Part shown: piece after piece, positions 26,769-34,867 of the stretch
Layout: each line of letters begins with the position of its first letter
How positions within the stretch are numbered: the stretch's first letter is position 1
Source: Lachnospiraceae bacterium
GTDB lineage: Bacteria > Bacillota > Clostridia > Lachnospirales > Lachnospiraceae
Direction of reading: 5' to 3'
Length of the DNA: 64,000 nucleotides
NCBI GenBank assembly: GCA_017387565.1
Contig: JAFOEY010000032.1
Span: 124,001-188,000 of the forward strand
Notes under the pieces: model-generated
What the model saw: only the letters and a program-made list of their open reading frames with translations
Told to the model about the DNA's origin: nothing
The model's database searches: none
Translations under genes and position numbers: made by a program

Positions 26769-27380
26769 GTGAACGAAAAATTTTTTGATTTAAAAAAAGA
26801 AAAACAGGATCGCATGATTAATGCGGCATTGAAGATATTTGCTATCAATGGATATCAGAAGGCGAGTACGGACGATATTGTCAAAGAAGCAGGTATATCC
26901 AAGGGATTGTTGTTTCACTATTTTGGCTCGAAAGCAGGTGCTTATACTTTTATGTATGAATACAGTTCCCGTTTTATGACGATGGAACTTGAGAGGGCTG
27001 TCAGTCTGCGTGAAAAAGATTTGTTTCGCCTGTTAGAACAGATGGAAGAAGCAAAATCAGTCTTGTTAAGCAATTATCCTTATATGCAGAAGTTTTTGCT
27101 TACTCACATGGGCTTAACCGATGAAAGCATCAAAGAAGCCGTTGCCCCATATGTAGACAAGGTGCCTCAAATTATGGGTGAAATCATGGAGCGGGCAGAT
27201 TATTCGCGTATCAAAGATGGTGTTGATACGGACCTGTTGGTCCGCACCATGTATTATGTCACAAGAGGTCTGATGGAAATGTCTCTTGTGACAGGAATGG
27301 GACCGGATGTCGTTTTAAAAGAAGCTGTGGCTTACTATGAAATGATGCGTAAACAATTCACAAAAGAAGATTATTTGTAA
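26769..27380 (+). CDS. TetR family transcription regulator
   Basis: 203 residues with a GTG start preceded by AGAGGA. The N-terminal DNA-binding domain is clear (RMINAALKIFAINGYQKASTDDIVKEAGISKGLLFHYFGSKAGAY), followed by an all-helical ligand domain with no recognisable specificity. TetR proteins usually repress neighbouring genes, often transporters, in response to small molecules. Here the neighbours are an LRR protein behind a terminator and a convergent cysteine-rich protein, so no target is evident. A family A element begins six bases after the stop. Confidence 0.93.
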   Translation: MNEKFFDLKKEKQDRMINAALKIFAINGYQKASTDDIVKEAGISKGLLFHYFGSKAGAYTFMYEYSSRFMTMELERAVSLREKDLFRLLEQMEEAKSVLLSNYPYMQKFLLTHMGLTDESIKEAVAPYVDKVPQIMGEIMERADYSRIKDGVDTDLLVRTMYYVTRGLMEMSLVTGMGPDVVLKEAVAYYEMMRKQFTKEDYL

Positions 27381-27385
27381 AAAAA

Positions 27386-27505
27386 TAACCGGTTTCAAAT
27401 CGCAGATTTTGTTTTCTGACAGTTGAAACCGGTCATTATTTTTGTTCGTTCATGCCACTAAGAAAGACACGAAAACTCGTGATAATCGACGAAAAGATAT
27501 ATAAT
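27386..27505. repeat. Family A element, copy 2
   Basis: The central hairpin uses AACCGGTTTCA and AGTTGAAACCGGT, with a diverged loop. The right half carries CATGCCACTAAGAAAGACAC and AAAAGATATATAA. The left outer half is missing. It lies between convergent genes (TetR and the DUF6062-like protein), where it could end both transcripts. Confidence 0.8.
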
Positions 27506-27512
27506 AAATACA

Positions 27513-28274
27513 TCATTTATTTTGCTGATAAAATGGATCAGCCGGATAGCTTCCCCAGAGCTTTTGCATGCCGCGCTGAATGGCATCCTTGGAGTTTTTC
27601 CAGTCGGCGTCTTTGTTGCGATAGTCAAATTTTTCCACGAGCCAGGCAACATCTTCGCCAACCCGTTTCATGTTTTCCTGCATCAGGTCAAATATAAGAG
27701 GATAAAATACCTCTTTTTGTTTATCATTTAATTGTCTGTCTGCTTCTGCACAGATGTCTCCGAAATGATGGAGGCATAACCCCTTACTTTTCTTTAACAT
27801 TTCTGTCATTTCCTGATCCTTTTTATACATATAAAAGAAGGTGTCCAGATAACGTTGATAAGTTGTGGCAAATGAATTGCAGATGTAGCAGGACTGTTCT
27901 CTTTCTTTAATCCAGTTTGCCATGGAATTGGTGGTATCTGCATTTTTTTTCATTTTGTTCATAAGTGAGACTTTGCCGGGAGAAAACATTTTAACTTGTT
28001 TGTCCAGTTCCTGGTTGATTTGGACATAGTGAGTTTTTAAAATCCATGCATTTCCCAATGTATTTCCGTATTCAAACATTTTTTTGAAATGGTTTCGGCA
28101 AAATCCTGCCTGATCAGTCTGGCTACGCATATCGCTTTCCATATAGGACGAGCCGGAGCCGAGGACAAGGTCCAAAAGATCCTGTTCTACATTTCTTTCG
28201 ATGAAACAGAAAGGACATTCGTCATTTGCTAAAAAGGCATCGGTTAGTGGAATGGTATACAATGTTTCTTTCAT
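27513..28274 (-). CDS. DUF6062-like cysteine-motif protein
   Basis: 253 residues on the minus strand. Four short metal-ligand motifs are spaced along a helical protein: CPFC near residue 20, FCRNH near 60, CYIC near 130 and LCLHH near 170. This repeated Cys/His pattern suggests a zinc or iron-sulfur site and matches the family I know as DUF6062, whose role is unknown. AAGGAG before ATG 28274 fixes the start; a longer frame to 28397 lacks a ribosome site. It is divergent from the uracil permease gene, with a hairpin element between them. Confidence 0.78.
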   Translation of the reverse strand: MKETLYTIPLTDAFLANDECPFCFIERNVEQDLLDLVLGSGSSYMESDMRSQTDQAGFCRNHFKKMFEYGNTLGNAWILKTHYVQINQELDKQVKMFSPGKVSLMNKMKKNADTTNSMANWIKEREQSCYICNSFATTYQRYLDTFFYMYKKDQEMTEMLKKSKGLCLHHFGDICAEADRQLNDKQKEVFYPLIFDLMQENMKRVGEDVAWLVEKFDYRNKDADWKNSKDAIQRGMQKLWGSYPADPFYQQNK

Positions 28275-28487
28275 AGGGGTCTCCTTTTTGATACGAGTTG
28301 TTTTGGTTTGATGGCAATATCTATGTTTTGTGAGTTTAGGTTCAGATGCTTTTTTGTCTAAGTATTTTGTGGGAAGGGTAATATAAAACGGACGCAAACG
28401 AACAAATTAATAATTTTTTATGACCTACATCGTATTATTACATTTAGTTTGTATTATTTAATAGAAAAAATCAACTTTATTTTTTAT

Positions 28488-28544
28488 TCCCTTTTCGGAT
28501 TTGTATTCCAAGATATATATTTGGAACACAAATCCGAAAAGGGA
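28488..28544. repeat. Family A outer arms without the core (copy 3)
   Basis: TCCCTTTTCGGATTTG and CAAATCCGAAAAGGGA, extended by TTCCAA/TTGGAA, form a 24-base stem with one mismatch and a GATATATAT loop, followed on the plus strand by ATTTTTTT. The same arms flank other family A copies (50340, 55903, 62400). It lies between divergent genes, where a terminator is not expected. Confidence 0.75.
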
Positions 28545-28617
28545 TATTTTTTTGTAGTATTTAGGATGCACATTTAGTCATTTTTTGCTGGTAAAACACA
28601 ATATGATGTGTTATGAT

Positions 28618-28649
28618 GTCATTCAAGAGGTTTTAAAACCTTAAATGAC
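28618..28649 (+). promoter_or_regulatory. Inverted repeat in the leader of the uracil permease gene
   Basis: GTCATT-C-AAG-AG-GGTTTT faces AAAACC-TT-AAATGAC with small bulges. It lies 36 bases before the GTG start and could be an operator or an RNA structure. It does not show the PyrR-binding loop consensus that I would require for a pyrimidine attenuator. Confidence 0.35.
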
Positions 28650-28684
28650 ATAATTTATTTTCATACATGATGGGAGGAAAAAAA

Positions 28685-30019
28685 GTGGAGACACAAAAAA
28701 CAGCTATCCGTGATGCCAAACAGCTTGGAATCCCCAAGATGCTTTTGTTGGGCTTGCAGCATATGTTTGCAATGTTTGGTGCAACAATTTTAGTTCCGAT
28801 TTTAGTAAACGGTTATTTCGAAGGCGAAGGGTTATCGATTCAGGTTACTTTATTCTGTGCCGGTGTGGGAACATTGTTTTTCCATGTTTGTTCAAAGTTA
28901 AAGGTACCTGCTTTTCTCGGTTCATCCTTCGCGTTTTTAGGTGGTTTTGCATCTGTTGCAGCACTTGATACCGGAAAGTATGCAGATATGACAATGGGAG
29001 AAAAGCTGCCTTATGCATGTGGTGGTATTGTCATTGCAGGACTTTTATATGTCGTGCTTGCACTGATTATCAAAGCAGTCGGTATTAAACGGGTTATGCG
29101 TTTCTTACCCCCTGTTGTAACCGGTCCGATGATTGTCTGTATCGGATTAAGTCTTGCTCCTTCTGCCATTTCAAATGCTTCCACCAACTGGATTTTAGCA
29201 TTGATTGCATTGGCGGTTGTTGTAGTGTTCAATATCTGGGGCAAAGGAATGCTGAGAATTCTTCCCATTCTTTTGGGCGTTGTTATTTCTTATATTGTAG
29301 CGATCATTTTTCAGGCAGTTGGTATGACAAATCCTGACGGAAGTGCAATTTTAAATTTTTCCGGTGTTGCCAATGCGAGCATCATTGGATTGCCGCCTTT
29401 CCAGCTTTGCAAATTTGACCTTACGGCGATTTTAGTTATGGCTCCGATTGCTATTGCTACTATGATGGAGCATATTGGTGATATTTCAGCCATTTCCGCT
29501 ACCGTTGGAGAAAACTTTATTGAAGATCCGGGCCTTCACCGTACCTTAATCGGAGATGGTATTGCAACTGCCTTTGCAGGTATCATCGGAGGTCCTGCCA
29601 ATACAACATATGGAGAAAACACAGGTGTTTTGGAATTATCGCATGTATATGATCCCTCTGTTGTTCGTCTGGCGGCTTTATATGCCATTGTATTAAGTGC
29701 TTTTCCGAAAGTAGCTGAACTGATTGGTTCCCTGCCTGCATCCATTATCGGTGGTATCAGTTTTATTCTTTACGGAATGATTTCCGCTATCGGCGTTCGT
29801 AATGTTGTTGAAAATCATGTTGATTTTAAAAAGTCACGTAACCTGATTATTGCAGCTGTGATTATGGTTTGTGGTTTAGGATTTACAAATGGTATCACGT
29901 TTATGATTGGCTCTACCAGTGTTACACTGACATCACTTGCCATTGCGGCAATTGCCGGAATTATCTTAAATGCTATTCTGCCCGGTAAAGATTATGAGTT
30001 TGAAACAAGCGATAAATAA
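28685..30019 (+). CDS. uraA: Uracil/xanthine permease, NCS2 family
   Basis: 444 residues with about 14 membrane helices. The family signatures are present: GLQHMFAMFGATILVPIL, GSSFAFLGGF, EHIGDISAISATVG (with the substrate-binding Glu) and GGPANTTYGENTGVLELSHVYDP. The last of these fits uracil carriers such as UraA/PyrP better than xanthine carriers. It imports nucleobase with protons. GTG at 28685 is chosen because GGGAGG sits 7 bases upstream; the ATG at 28667 lies before that ribosome site. It is a single-gene transcript with a terminator at 30094-30138. Confidence 0.9.
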   Translation: METQKTAIRDAKQLGIPKMLLLGLQHMFAMFGATILVPILVNGYFEGEGLSIQVTLFCAGVGTLFFHVCSKLKVPAFLGSSFAFLGGFASVAALDTGKYADMTMGEKLPYACGGIVIAGLLYVVLALIIKAVGIKRVMRFLPPVVTGPMIVCIGLSLAPSAISNASTNWILALIALAVVVVFNIWGKGMLRILPILLGVVISYIVAIIFQAVGMTNPDGSAILNFSGVANASIIGLPPFQLCKFDLTAILVMAPIAIATMMEHIGDISAISATVGENFIEDPGLHRTLIGDGIATAFAGIIGGPANTTYGENTGVLELSHVYDPSVVRLAALYAIVLSAFPKVAELIGSLPASIIGGISFILYGMISAIGVRNVVENHVDFKKSRNLIIAAVIMVCGLGFTNGITFMIGSTSVTLTSLAIAAIAGIILNAILPGKDYEFETSDK

Positions 30020-30093
30020 TCGTACAAAAGAACAGAGAAATATAATTGGCAAATTTATAAACAGAGCCAAATGAAAACAAAATAAGCATGAAA

Positions 30094-30138
30094 CAAAAAA
30101 CGTTCCGAAGAATTCAATCGGGACGTTTTTGTTTTTGA
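30094..30138 (+). terminator. Intrinsic terminator after the permease gene
   Basis: AAAAACGTTCCGA pairs with TCGGGACGTTTTT around an AGAATTCAA loop, then TGTTTTT. Confidence 0.9.
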
Positions 30139-30259
30139 CAAAATGTGATAGACTGTAATAAGAAATGGAATGGTTTCATTTTATTCCATATTCGGTGTTT
30201 GGTGTGCCAATAAATGGAAAGAAAAATGGAGAAAGCAATAGAACGAAAAGGAAAAACAG

Positions 30260-30715
30260 ATGAAATCCAACAATAAAGGAAGAGCAATGGGAAAAGCAAA
30301 AGAAAAAGTAAAAGCAAGAGGAAAATCTAAAGATCAGACAAAGCTGCAGACACAGAAAATGAGACCGGATTTTCCAATTCATTGGTATTACATGGCGACA
30401 TCCGATATCACGGTGGAAGATTTGAAGGCTGCAGTTGCTTCAGATGATTATGATATCGAAATCTGGAAAGAAGCCGGTGTCTTGGAAGTCGGAATCGAAG
30501 AGAAGGATTCCATGGACTTTGAGGCGTGTGAATTGGATTTGAGAGATGAGTATAGCAATCAATTTTTAAAAGAGCACGAGGTAAAGGCGCTGTTCTTTGT
30601 TACGCTTCCGTCCGTTTCATTTGAAAAATGTGAAAAAGTCATGCGAAAAATTGTTTCTGCCAACGGAGGATTTTTCTGCGCCGACACAGACGATTTTACT
30701 CCTGTCGTAGACTAG
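30260..30715 (+). CDS. Uncharacterised acidic protein with a basic leader
   Basis: 151 residues. The first 35 are Lys/Arg-rich (GKAKEKVKARGKSKD), the remainder acidic and mixed alpha/beta (FPIHWYYMATSDITVEDLKAAV, then IWKEAGVLEVGIEEKDSMDFEACELD). No membrane helix and no known domain. The ATG at 30260 follows AAAAGGAAAAACAG; an internal ATG at 30287 with AAGGAAGAG is a possible alternative. It stands alone between a terminator and two family B elements. Confidence 0.65.
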   Translation: MKSNNKGRAMGKAKEKVKARGKSKDQTKLQTQKMRPDFPIHWYYMATSDITVEDLKAAVASDDYDIEIWKEAGVLEVGIEEKDSMDFEACELDLRDEYSNQFLKEHEVKALFFVTLPSVSFEKCEKVMRKIVSANGGFFCADTDDFTPVVD

Positions 30716-30744
30716 TGGGGGGGGAAGGACGTTTGGAGCCGGAC

Positions 30745-30969
30745 GTTGGCTGGGACTTGTATTCTTGAGAGTTTTGATTACGATATATAAGTTTATCTAA
30801 ATATTTCGTGATAGGTTTTTGCACCGGACGCACCGGTGCACCCGAATATCCGTGTTCGACGTGCACCTTTCGCGACGTCCATGTCGCGAATTGCTGAAAT
30901 GAAACGAAATATTAAGATAAACTAATATATCTGCATAAAAAACTCTCAAGAATACAAGTCCCAGCCAAC
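30745..30969 (-). repeat. Family B structured element, copy 2 (reverse orientation)
   Basis: Outer arms 30745-30775 and 30939-30969 are a perfect inverted repeat of about 31 bases, unrelated in detail to the arms of the other copies. Read on the minus strand the core gives AGTTTATCTTAATATTTC, CGCGAC/GTCGCG, GGTGCAC/GTGCACC, GGTGCGTCCGG and AAATATTTAGATAAACT, in the same order as copies 1 and 3. Confidence 0.85.
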
Positions 30970-30979
30970 TGTGTGTTCC

Positions 30980-31095
30980 AATCTCAATGGAGTGTTACGC
31001 GTTTTGAGCTCTCGCAATCCTAAAAACAGTTAAAATACGTGCTGATTGAACTACTTTTGCCTGTTTTGCAGATTGCATGAAAAGTATTATCTTTT
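30980..31095 (+). repeat. Family C intergenic element, copy 3
   Basis: GTGTTACGCGTTTTGAGC, CTCGCAATCCTAAAAACA, CTGATTGAACTACTTTTG and TGTTTTGCAGAT occur in order. The first half matches the reverse complement of the copy after glnS and the second half matches the gatC-leader copy, which shows that the family is at least about 100 bases long. Confidence 0.55.
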
Positions 31096-31182
31096 AACTC
31101 TGAGATCATCTATATGTAATATCCTGCTTTATGAAAATTGAGTTGACGACAGCAGTAATAATGTATACTGTCGATTCACTAA

Positions 31183-31410
31183 GTTGTGGGAAGATATTGT
31201 ATTTTCCAACTATTTAGCGGAAGTTAATTAGTTTATCTTAATATTCCGACAAAGTATCAGCACTTCGTGACATGGATGTCACGAAAGGCGCATTTAAGGC
31301 AGGATGCCGCATATGCGCCGTGTGCGTCCGGTTCGTATGATATCACTCGGAATATTTAGATAAACTTATTAACGAACGCATAGTTGGAAAATACAATATC
31401 TTCCCGCAAC
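31183..31410 (+). repeat. Family B structured element, copy 3
   Basis: Outer arms 31183-31212 and 31381-31410 are complementary with one mismatch. Core: AGTTTATCTTAATATTCC facing GGAATATTTAGATAAACT, hairpin CGTGAC/GTCACG (31265-31283), hairpin GGCGCAT/ATGCGCC, then GTGTGCGTCCGG. It lies just upstream of addB. Confidence 0.87.
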
Positions 31411-31453
31411 GACGAAGCCGACGAAGCCAACAGAAAAGTAAAGGAAGGTTGAT

Positions 31454-34400
31454 ATGTCACTTCAGTTTTATATTGGTGCCTCCGGCACCGGAAAAAGTAC
31501 AACTGTATATAAAGAAGTGCTAAAGCGTGCGAAACAAGAGCCTTTCAGACGCTTTTTTGTCATTGTTCCGGATCAGTTTACCATGCAGACACAGAAGGTG
31601 CTTTGTCATCTGTCTGAACATGGTGGAATTTTAAATGTGGAAGTGTTAAGCTTTGGTCGGCTGGCACATCGGATTTTTGAAGAACTTGGATTTGAGAACC
31701 TGCCGAAACTGGATGATACCGGCAAAAATCTGATTCTCCGGAAAGTGGCTTCAGATTGTGAAAAGCAATTGTCTGTGGTTGGTGCCAATATGAAGAAAAT
31801 CGGATATATTGCACAGGTTAAGTCTATGATTTCGGAGTTTGCACAGTATGGGATACTGCCGGATGATTTGACAAAATTTTGTGAGCAGGCAAAAGAAAAA
31901 GGAAATCTTAGTGCAAAGCTATCGGATTTGCAGATTTTATACAGAGGGTACAAAAATTATATTGCGGATAAATTTATTACAACCGAGGAAAGCATGGATG
32001 TATTGGTGAAGAATCTGCACCGTTCAGCCTTGATACAGGACAGTGTTGTTGTATTTGACGGTTTTACCGGCTTTACGCCCATACAGGAGCGTTTGCTGCA
32101 GGAAATGATGCTTCTTTGCAGGCAGGTGATTGTGACACTGCTAGGCGATACAAAAGAGGATTTATCTGATGGTGACATGACACAGAGCATGTATTATCTG
32201 ACGGCGAAAGCCTATCGGAGATTGTGTAAGCTTGCTGCAGAGCAAAAGACGGAAAAAGACGAAGATATTATTTTGACAAAAAGACCTGCTATGCGCTTTG
32301 CTAATCGTCCGGGACTTGCACATTTAGAGCAAAATCTGTTTCGCCCTCATCCCGGTCCAAAGGTTTCCTGTGAGGAACAGATTGCACTGATTCGTTGTAC
32401 AAATCCCAAGGCAGAGATTGACTGGGTGTGTCTGACCATCCGGCATTTGATTCGGGAGAATGGATATTGTTATCGTGATTTTGCCGTTATAACGGGCGAT
32501 CTGGAAGCATATGGTCAAATACTCCGGGAGAGCTTTGCGGAACAGGATATCCCGCTCTTTCTGGATCAGAATAAAAGTCTGTTGTTCCATCCGTTGATGG
32601 TATTCTTGCTGGGCGTTATGAAAGTTCTGACAACGGATTTTTCTTATGATGCGGTTATGGAGCTTTTGCGTGTCGGATATTTTGATCTGCAGGAAGAGCA
32701 GATTGACTTGTTTGAGACGTTTATCTTAAGCCGGGGGATTCGTGGAAAAAGAAAATATCAGACTTCTTTTATTGGGATGGGAAATAGCGAGATGGGAAGT
32801 CTGGCAGAAGAAGCTGATGAGGTTCGCAAAGAACTGATTTCCTGTCTACAGCCGTTTTTGAATGTGACAGACAAAAACGCCAGAAATTATACCCGATTGC
32901 TGTATGACATTTGTGTCAGATTAAGTATAGAAGAAAAACTTCAAAAGCAGGCAGATGATTTTTTGGCAAAAAACATGCCGGCACGTGCAAAAGAGTACGA
33001 ACAGGTATATGGTGCCGTAATGACTTTGTTTGACCAGATTTATGCCTTGTTGGATGAGGAAATGGCACTGGATGAATATGGAGAGATTTTAAAGGCCGGA
33101 TTTGCGGAGCTGAAAGTCGGAAGTATTCCACAGAGTGTGGATCAGGTGATTGCCGGCGATTTGGAGCGTACACGTTTAAAACCGGTTAAGGTGTTATTTA
33201 TTGTTGGAGTAAATGATGGGATTATTCCCGGACATGGTTCAAGCGGAGGTATTTTATCGGATTTAGAGAGAACTTTTCTGACAGATTTGGGTGCAGAGCT
33301 TGCACCGACGCCTCGGCAAAAAAGCTTTGAGGAAAGATTGTATCTTTATATGAATATGACGCAACCGTCAGAAAAGTTAATTCTTTCTTTTTCGGAGGTT
33401 GATGAAGGCGGTAATCAGTTGCGGCCATCCTATTTGATTCATACAGTTAGTAAATTGTTTTCCGATTTGGAGGTTATGACCGTTACCGATGCGGATATGC
33501 TCCGGATGGTGGAGAGCGAGGAAAGCGGATTGAAACTGTTGGCGCGCCTGATGCGTGAATATGTTTCCGGTATTGTTTTCCATGATTCCAAAGAATGGAA
33601 TAAGCTTCTTAGTCTTGCAGAAATTTTTGAAGATCAGGAGATTTTTGGAAAGCTTTTAGATGCTGCCTTTTTTCAATATCATGGTGGGAAGCTGCCAAAA
33701 GACGTTGCAAAAGCTTTGTTTGGAGAAAAGCTCTATACCAGTGTCAGCAGGTTGGAAACATTCAGTGCCTGCGCATATGAACATTTCTTAAAATATGGGC
33801 TGAAGCTCAAAGAGGAGGAGACGTTTGATTTTTCACTGACGGATTTGGGTAATTTATATCATGATACACTTTATCAGTTTGGTAATTATCTGAGTGTAAA
33901 GGGATATGACTGGAATTCGTATAAAAAAGAAGAGGCAGATGCCTTTGTTGATGATGCAGTGGAACGATTTGCAAAGGAATACCGAAACACGGTTTTGCTG
34001 GATACGGCACGTAATGAGGCATTGAAAGAGAGAACCAAGGATATTTTAAAGACAACGTTAGACAGTCTTTCTTATCAATTAGGAAAGGGTGATTTTGTTC
34101 CGGCAGATTATGAGCTAAAGTTTCAATATATGGAGAATCCCAGGCTTTACGGAAGCATCGATCGTCTGGATATTGCACAGGATGAGAATGGTATTTATGT
34201 GAAGATTTTGGATTATAAATCGGGAAAACACAGCTTTGATATTGCGCGTTTGTATTATGGGCTGGATTTACAGCTGTCAGTTTATATGAATGGCGCTGTT
34301 GCTGCATGGCAAAAAAAGAATCCGGATAAAAAGGTCATTCCTTGTGCCTGCTTTTTTTATGAAATCGCAGACCCCATTCCGGAGGGAAGCGCGATAGAAA

Positions 34401-34867
34401 ATCCACTGGAACGAAGGGAAAGAATTCACAAAGAACTTCGGGTGCAGGGCTTGATCCTGGAGAATGACGAAGTACTGAAACATCTGGATTCAACACAGGA
34501 AGCCGAATCATTGGTGATTCCGGTAAAATATAAGAAAAACGGAGAACTGGCAAGTGCTTCGCAAACAGCAACTGCAGAACAGTTTGAATTGATTCGCCAA
34601 TTTACGGATGCGAAGGTAAGAAAAATAGGACAGGATATCCTGAATGGAAAAATCGATATCAATCCGGTCATGGAGCAGTCTGCGCAGAGCAGTTGCCAGT
34701 ATTGTGCTTATAAAGGTATATGCGGATTTGATAAAAAACTCCCCGGTTATAAAGAGCGCGAGATGCTTCTTAAGGGTGATCAGGTCTATGAAGAAATAAA
34801 AAAGGAGCTGACTGAGGATGGAATTTACGACAGATCAGAAAAAGGTCATAACGATTCGGAATCATAA
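31454..34867 (+). CDS. addB: AddAB helicase-nuclease, subunit B
   Basis: 1137 residues. It has a Walker A motif (GASGTGKSTT, residues about 8-17), a degenerate UvrD-like helicase core, and a C-terminal RecB-type nuclease (VKILDYKSGKHSFD). The four cysteines of the iron-sulfur staple are present: Cys773 (FSACAYEHF) and Cys1081, Cys1084, Cys1090 (CQYCAYKGIC). Together with AddA it resects double-strand breaks and loads RecA. AAGGAAGG precedes the ATG. The gene overlaps addA by 50 bases, an unusually long overlap that implies coupled translation. A family B element ends 43 bases upstream of its start. Confidence 0.96.
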   Translation: MSLQFYIGASGTGKSTTVYKEVLKRAKQEPFRRFFVIVPDQFTMQTQKVLCHLSEHGGILNVEVLSFGRLAHRIFEELGFENLPKLDDTGKNLILRKVASDCEKQLSVVGANMKKIGYIAQVKSMISEFAQYGILPDDLTKFCEQAKEKGNLSAKLSDLQILYRGYKNYIADKFITTEESMDVLVKNLHRSALIQDSVVVFDGFTGFTPIQERLLQEMMLLCRQVIVTLLGDTKEDLSDGDMTQSMYYLTAKAYRRLCKLAAEQKTEKDEDIILTKRPAMRFANRPGLAHLEQNLFRPHPGPKVSCEEQIALIRCTNPKAEIDWVCLTIRHLIRENGYCYRDFAVITGDLEAYGQILRESFAEQDIPLFLDQNKSLLFHPLMVFLLGVMKVLTTDFSYDAVMELLRVGYFDLQEEQIDLFETFILSRGIRGKRKYQTSFIGMGNSEMGSLAEEADEVRKELISCLQPFLNVTDKNARNYTRLLYDICVRLSIEEKLQKQADDFLAKNMPARAKEYEQVYGAVMTLFDQIYALLDEEMALDEYGEILKAGFAELKVGSIPQSVDQVIAGDLERTRLKPVKVLFIVGVNDGIIPGHGSSGGILSDLERTFLTDLGAELAPTPRQKSFEERLYLYMNMTQPSEKLILSFSEVDEGGNQLRPSYLIHTVSKLFSDLEVMTVTDADMLRMVESEESGLKLLARLMREYVSGIVFHDSKEWNKLLSLAEIFEDQEIFGKLLDAAFFQYHGGKLPKDVAKALFGEKLYTSVSRLETFSACAYEHFLKYGLKLKEEETFDFSLTDLGNLYHDTLYQFGNYLSVKGYDWNSYKKEEADAFVDDAVERFAKEYRNTVLLDTARNEALKERTKDILKTTLDSLSYQLGKGDFVPADYELKFQYMENPRLYGSIDRLDIAQDENGIYVKILDYKSGKHSFDIARLYYGLDLQLSVYMNGAVAAWQKKNPDKKVIPCACFFYEIADPIPEGSAIENPLERRERIHKELRVQGLILENDEVLKHLDSTQEAESLVIPVKYKKNGELASASQTATAEQFELIRQFTDAKVRKIGQDILNGKIDINPVMEQSAQSSCQYCAYKGICGFDKKLPGYKEREMLLKGDQVYEEIKKELTEDGIYDRSEKGHNDSES

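Noticed and set aside
28553..28684. PyrR attenuator before the uracil permease gene
   Set aside because: A hairpin exists but the conserved PyrR loop sequence and a following terminator are not seen.
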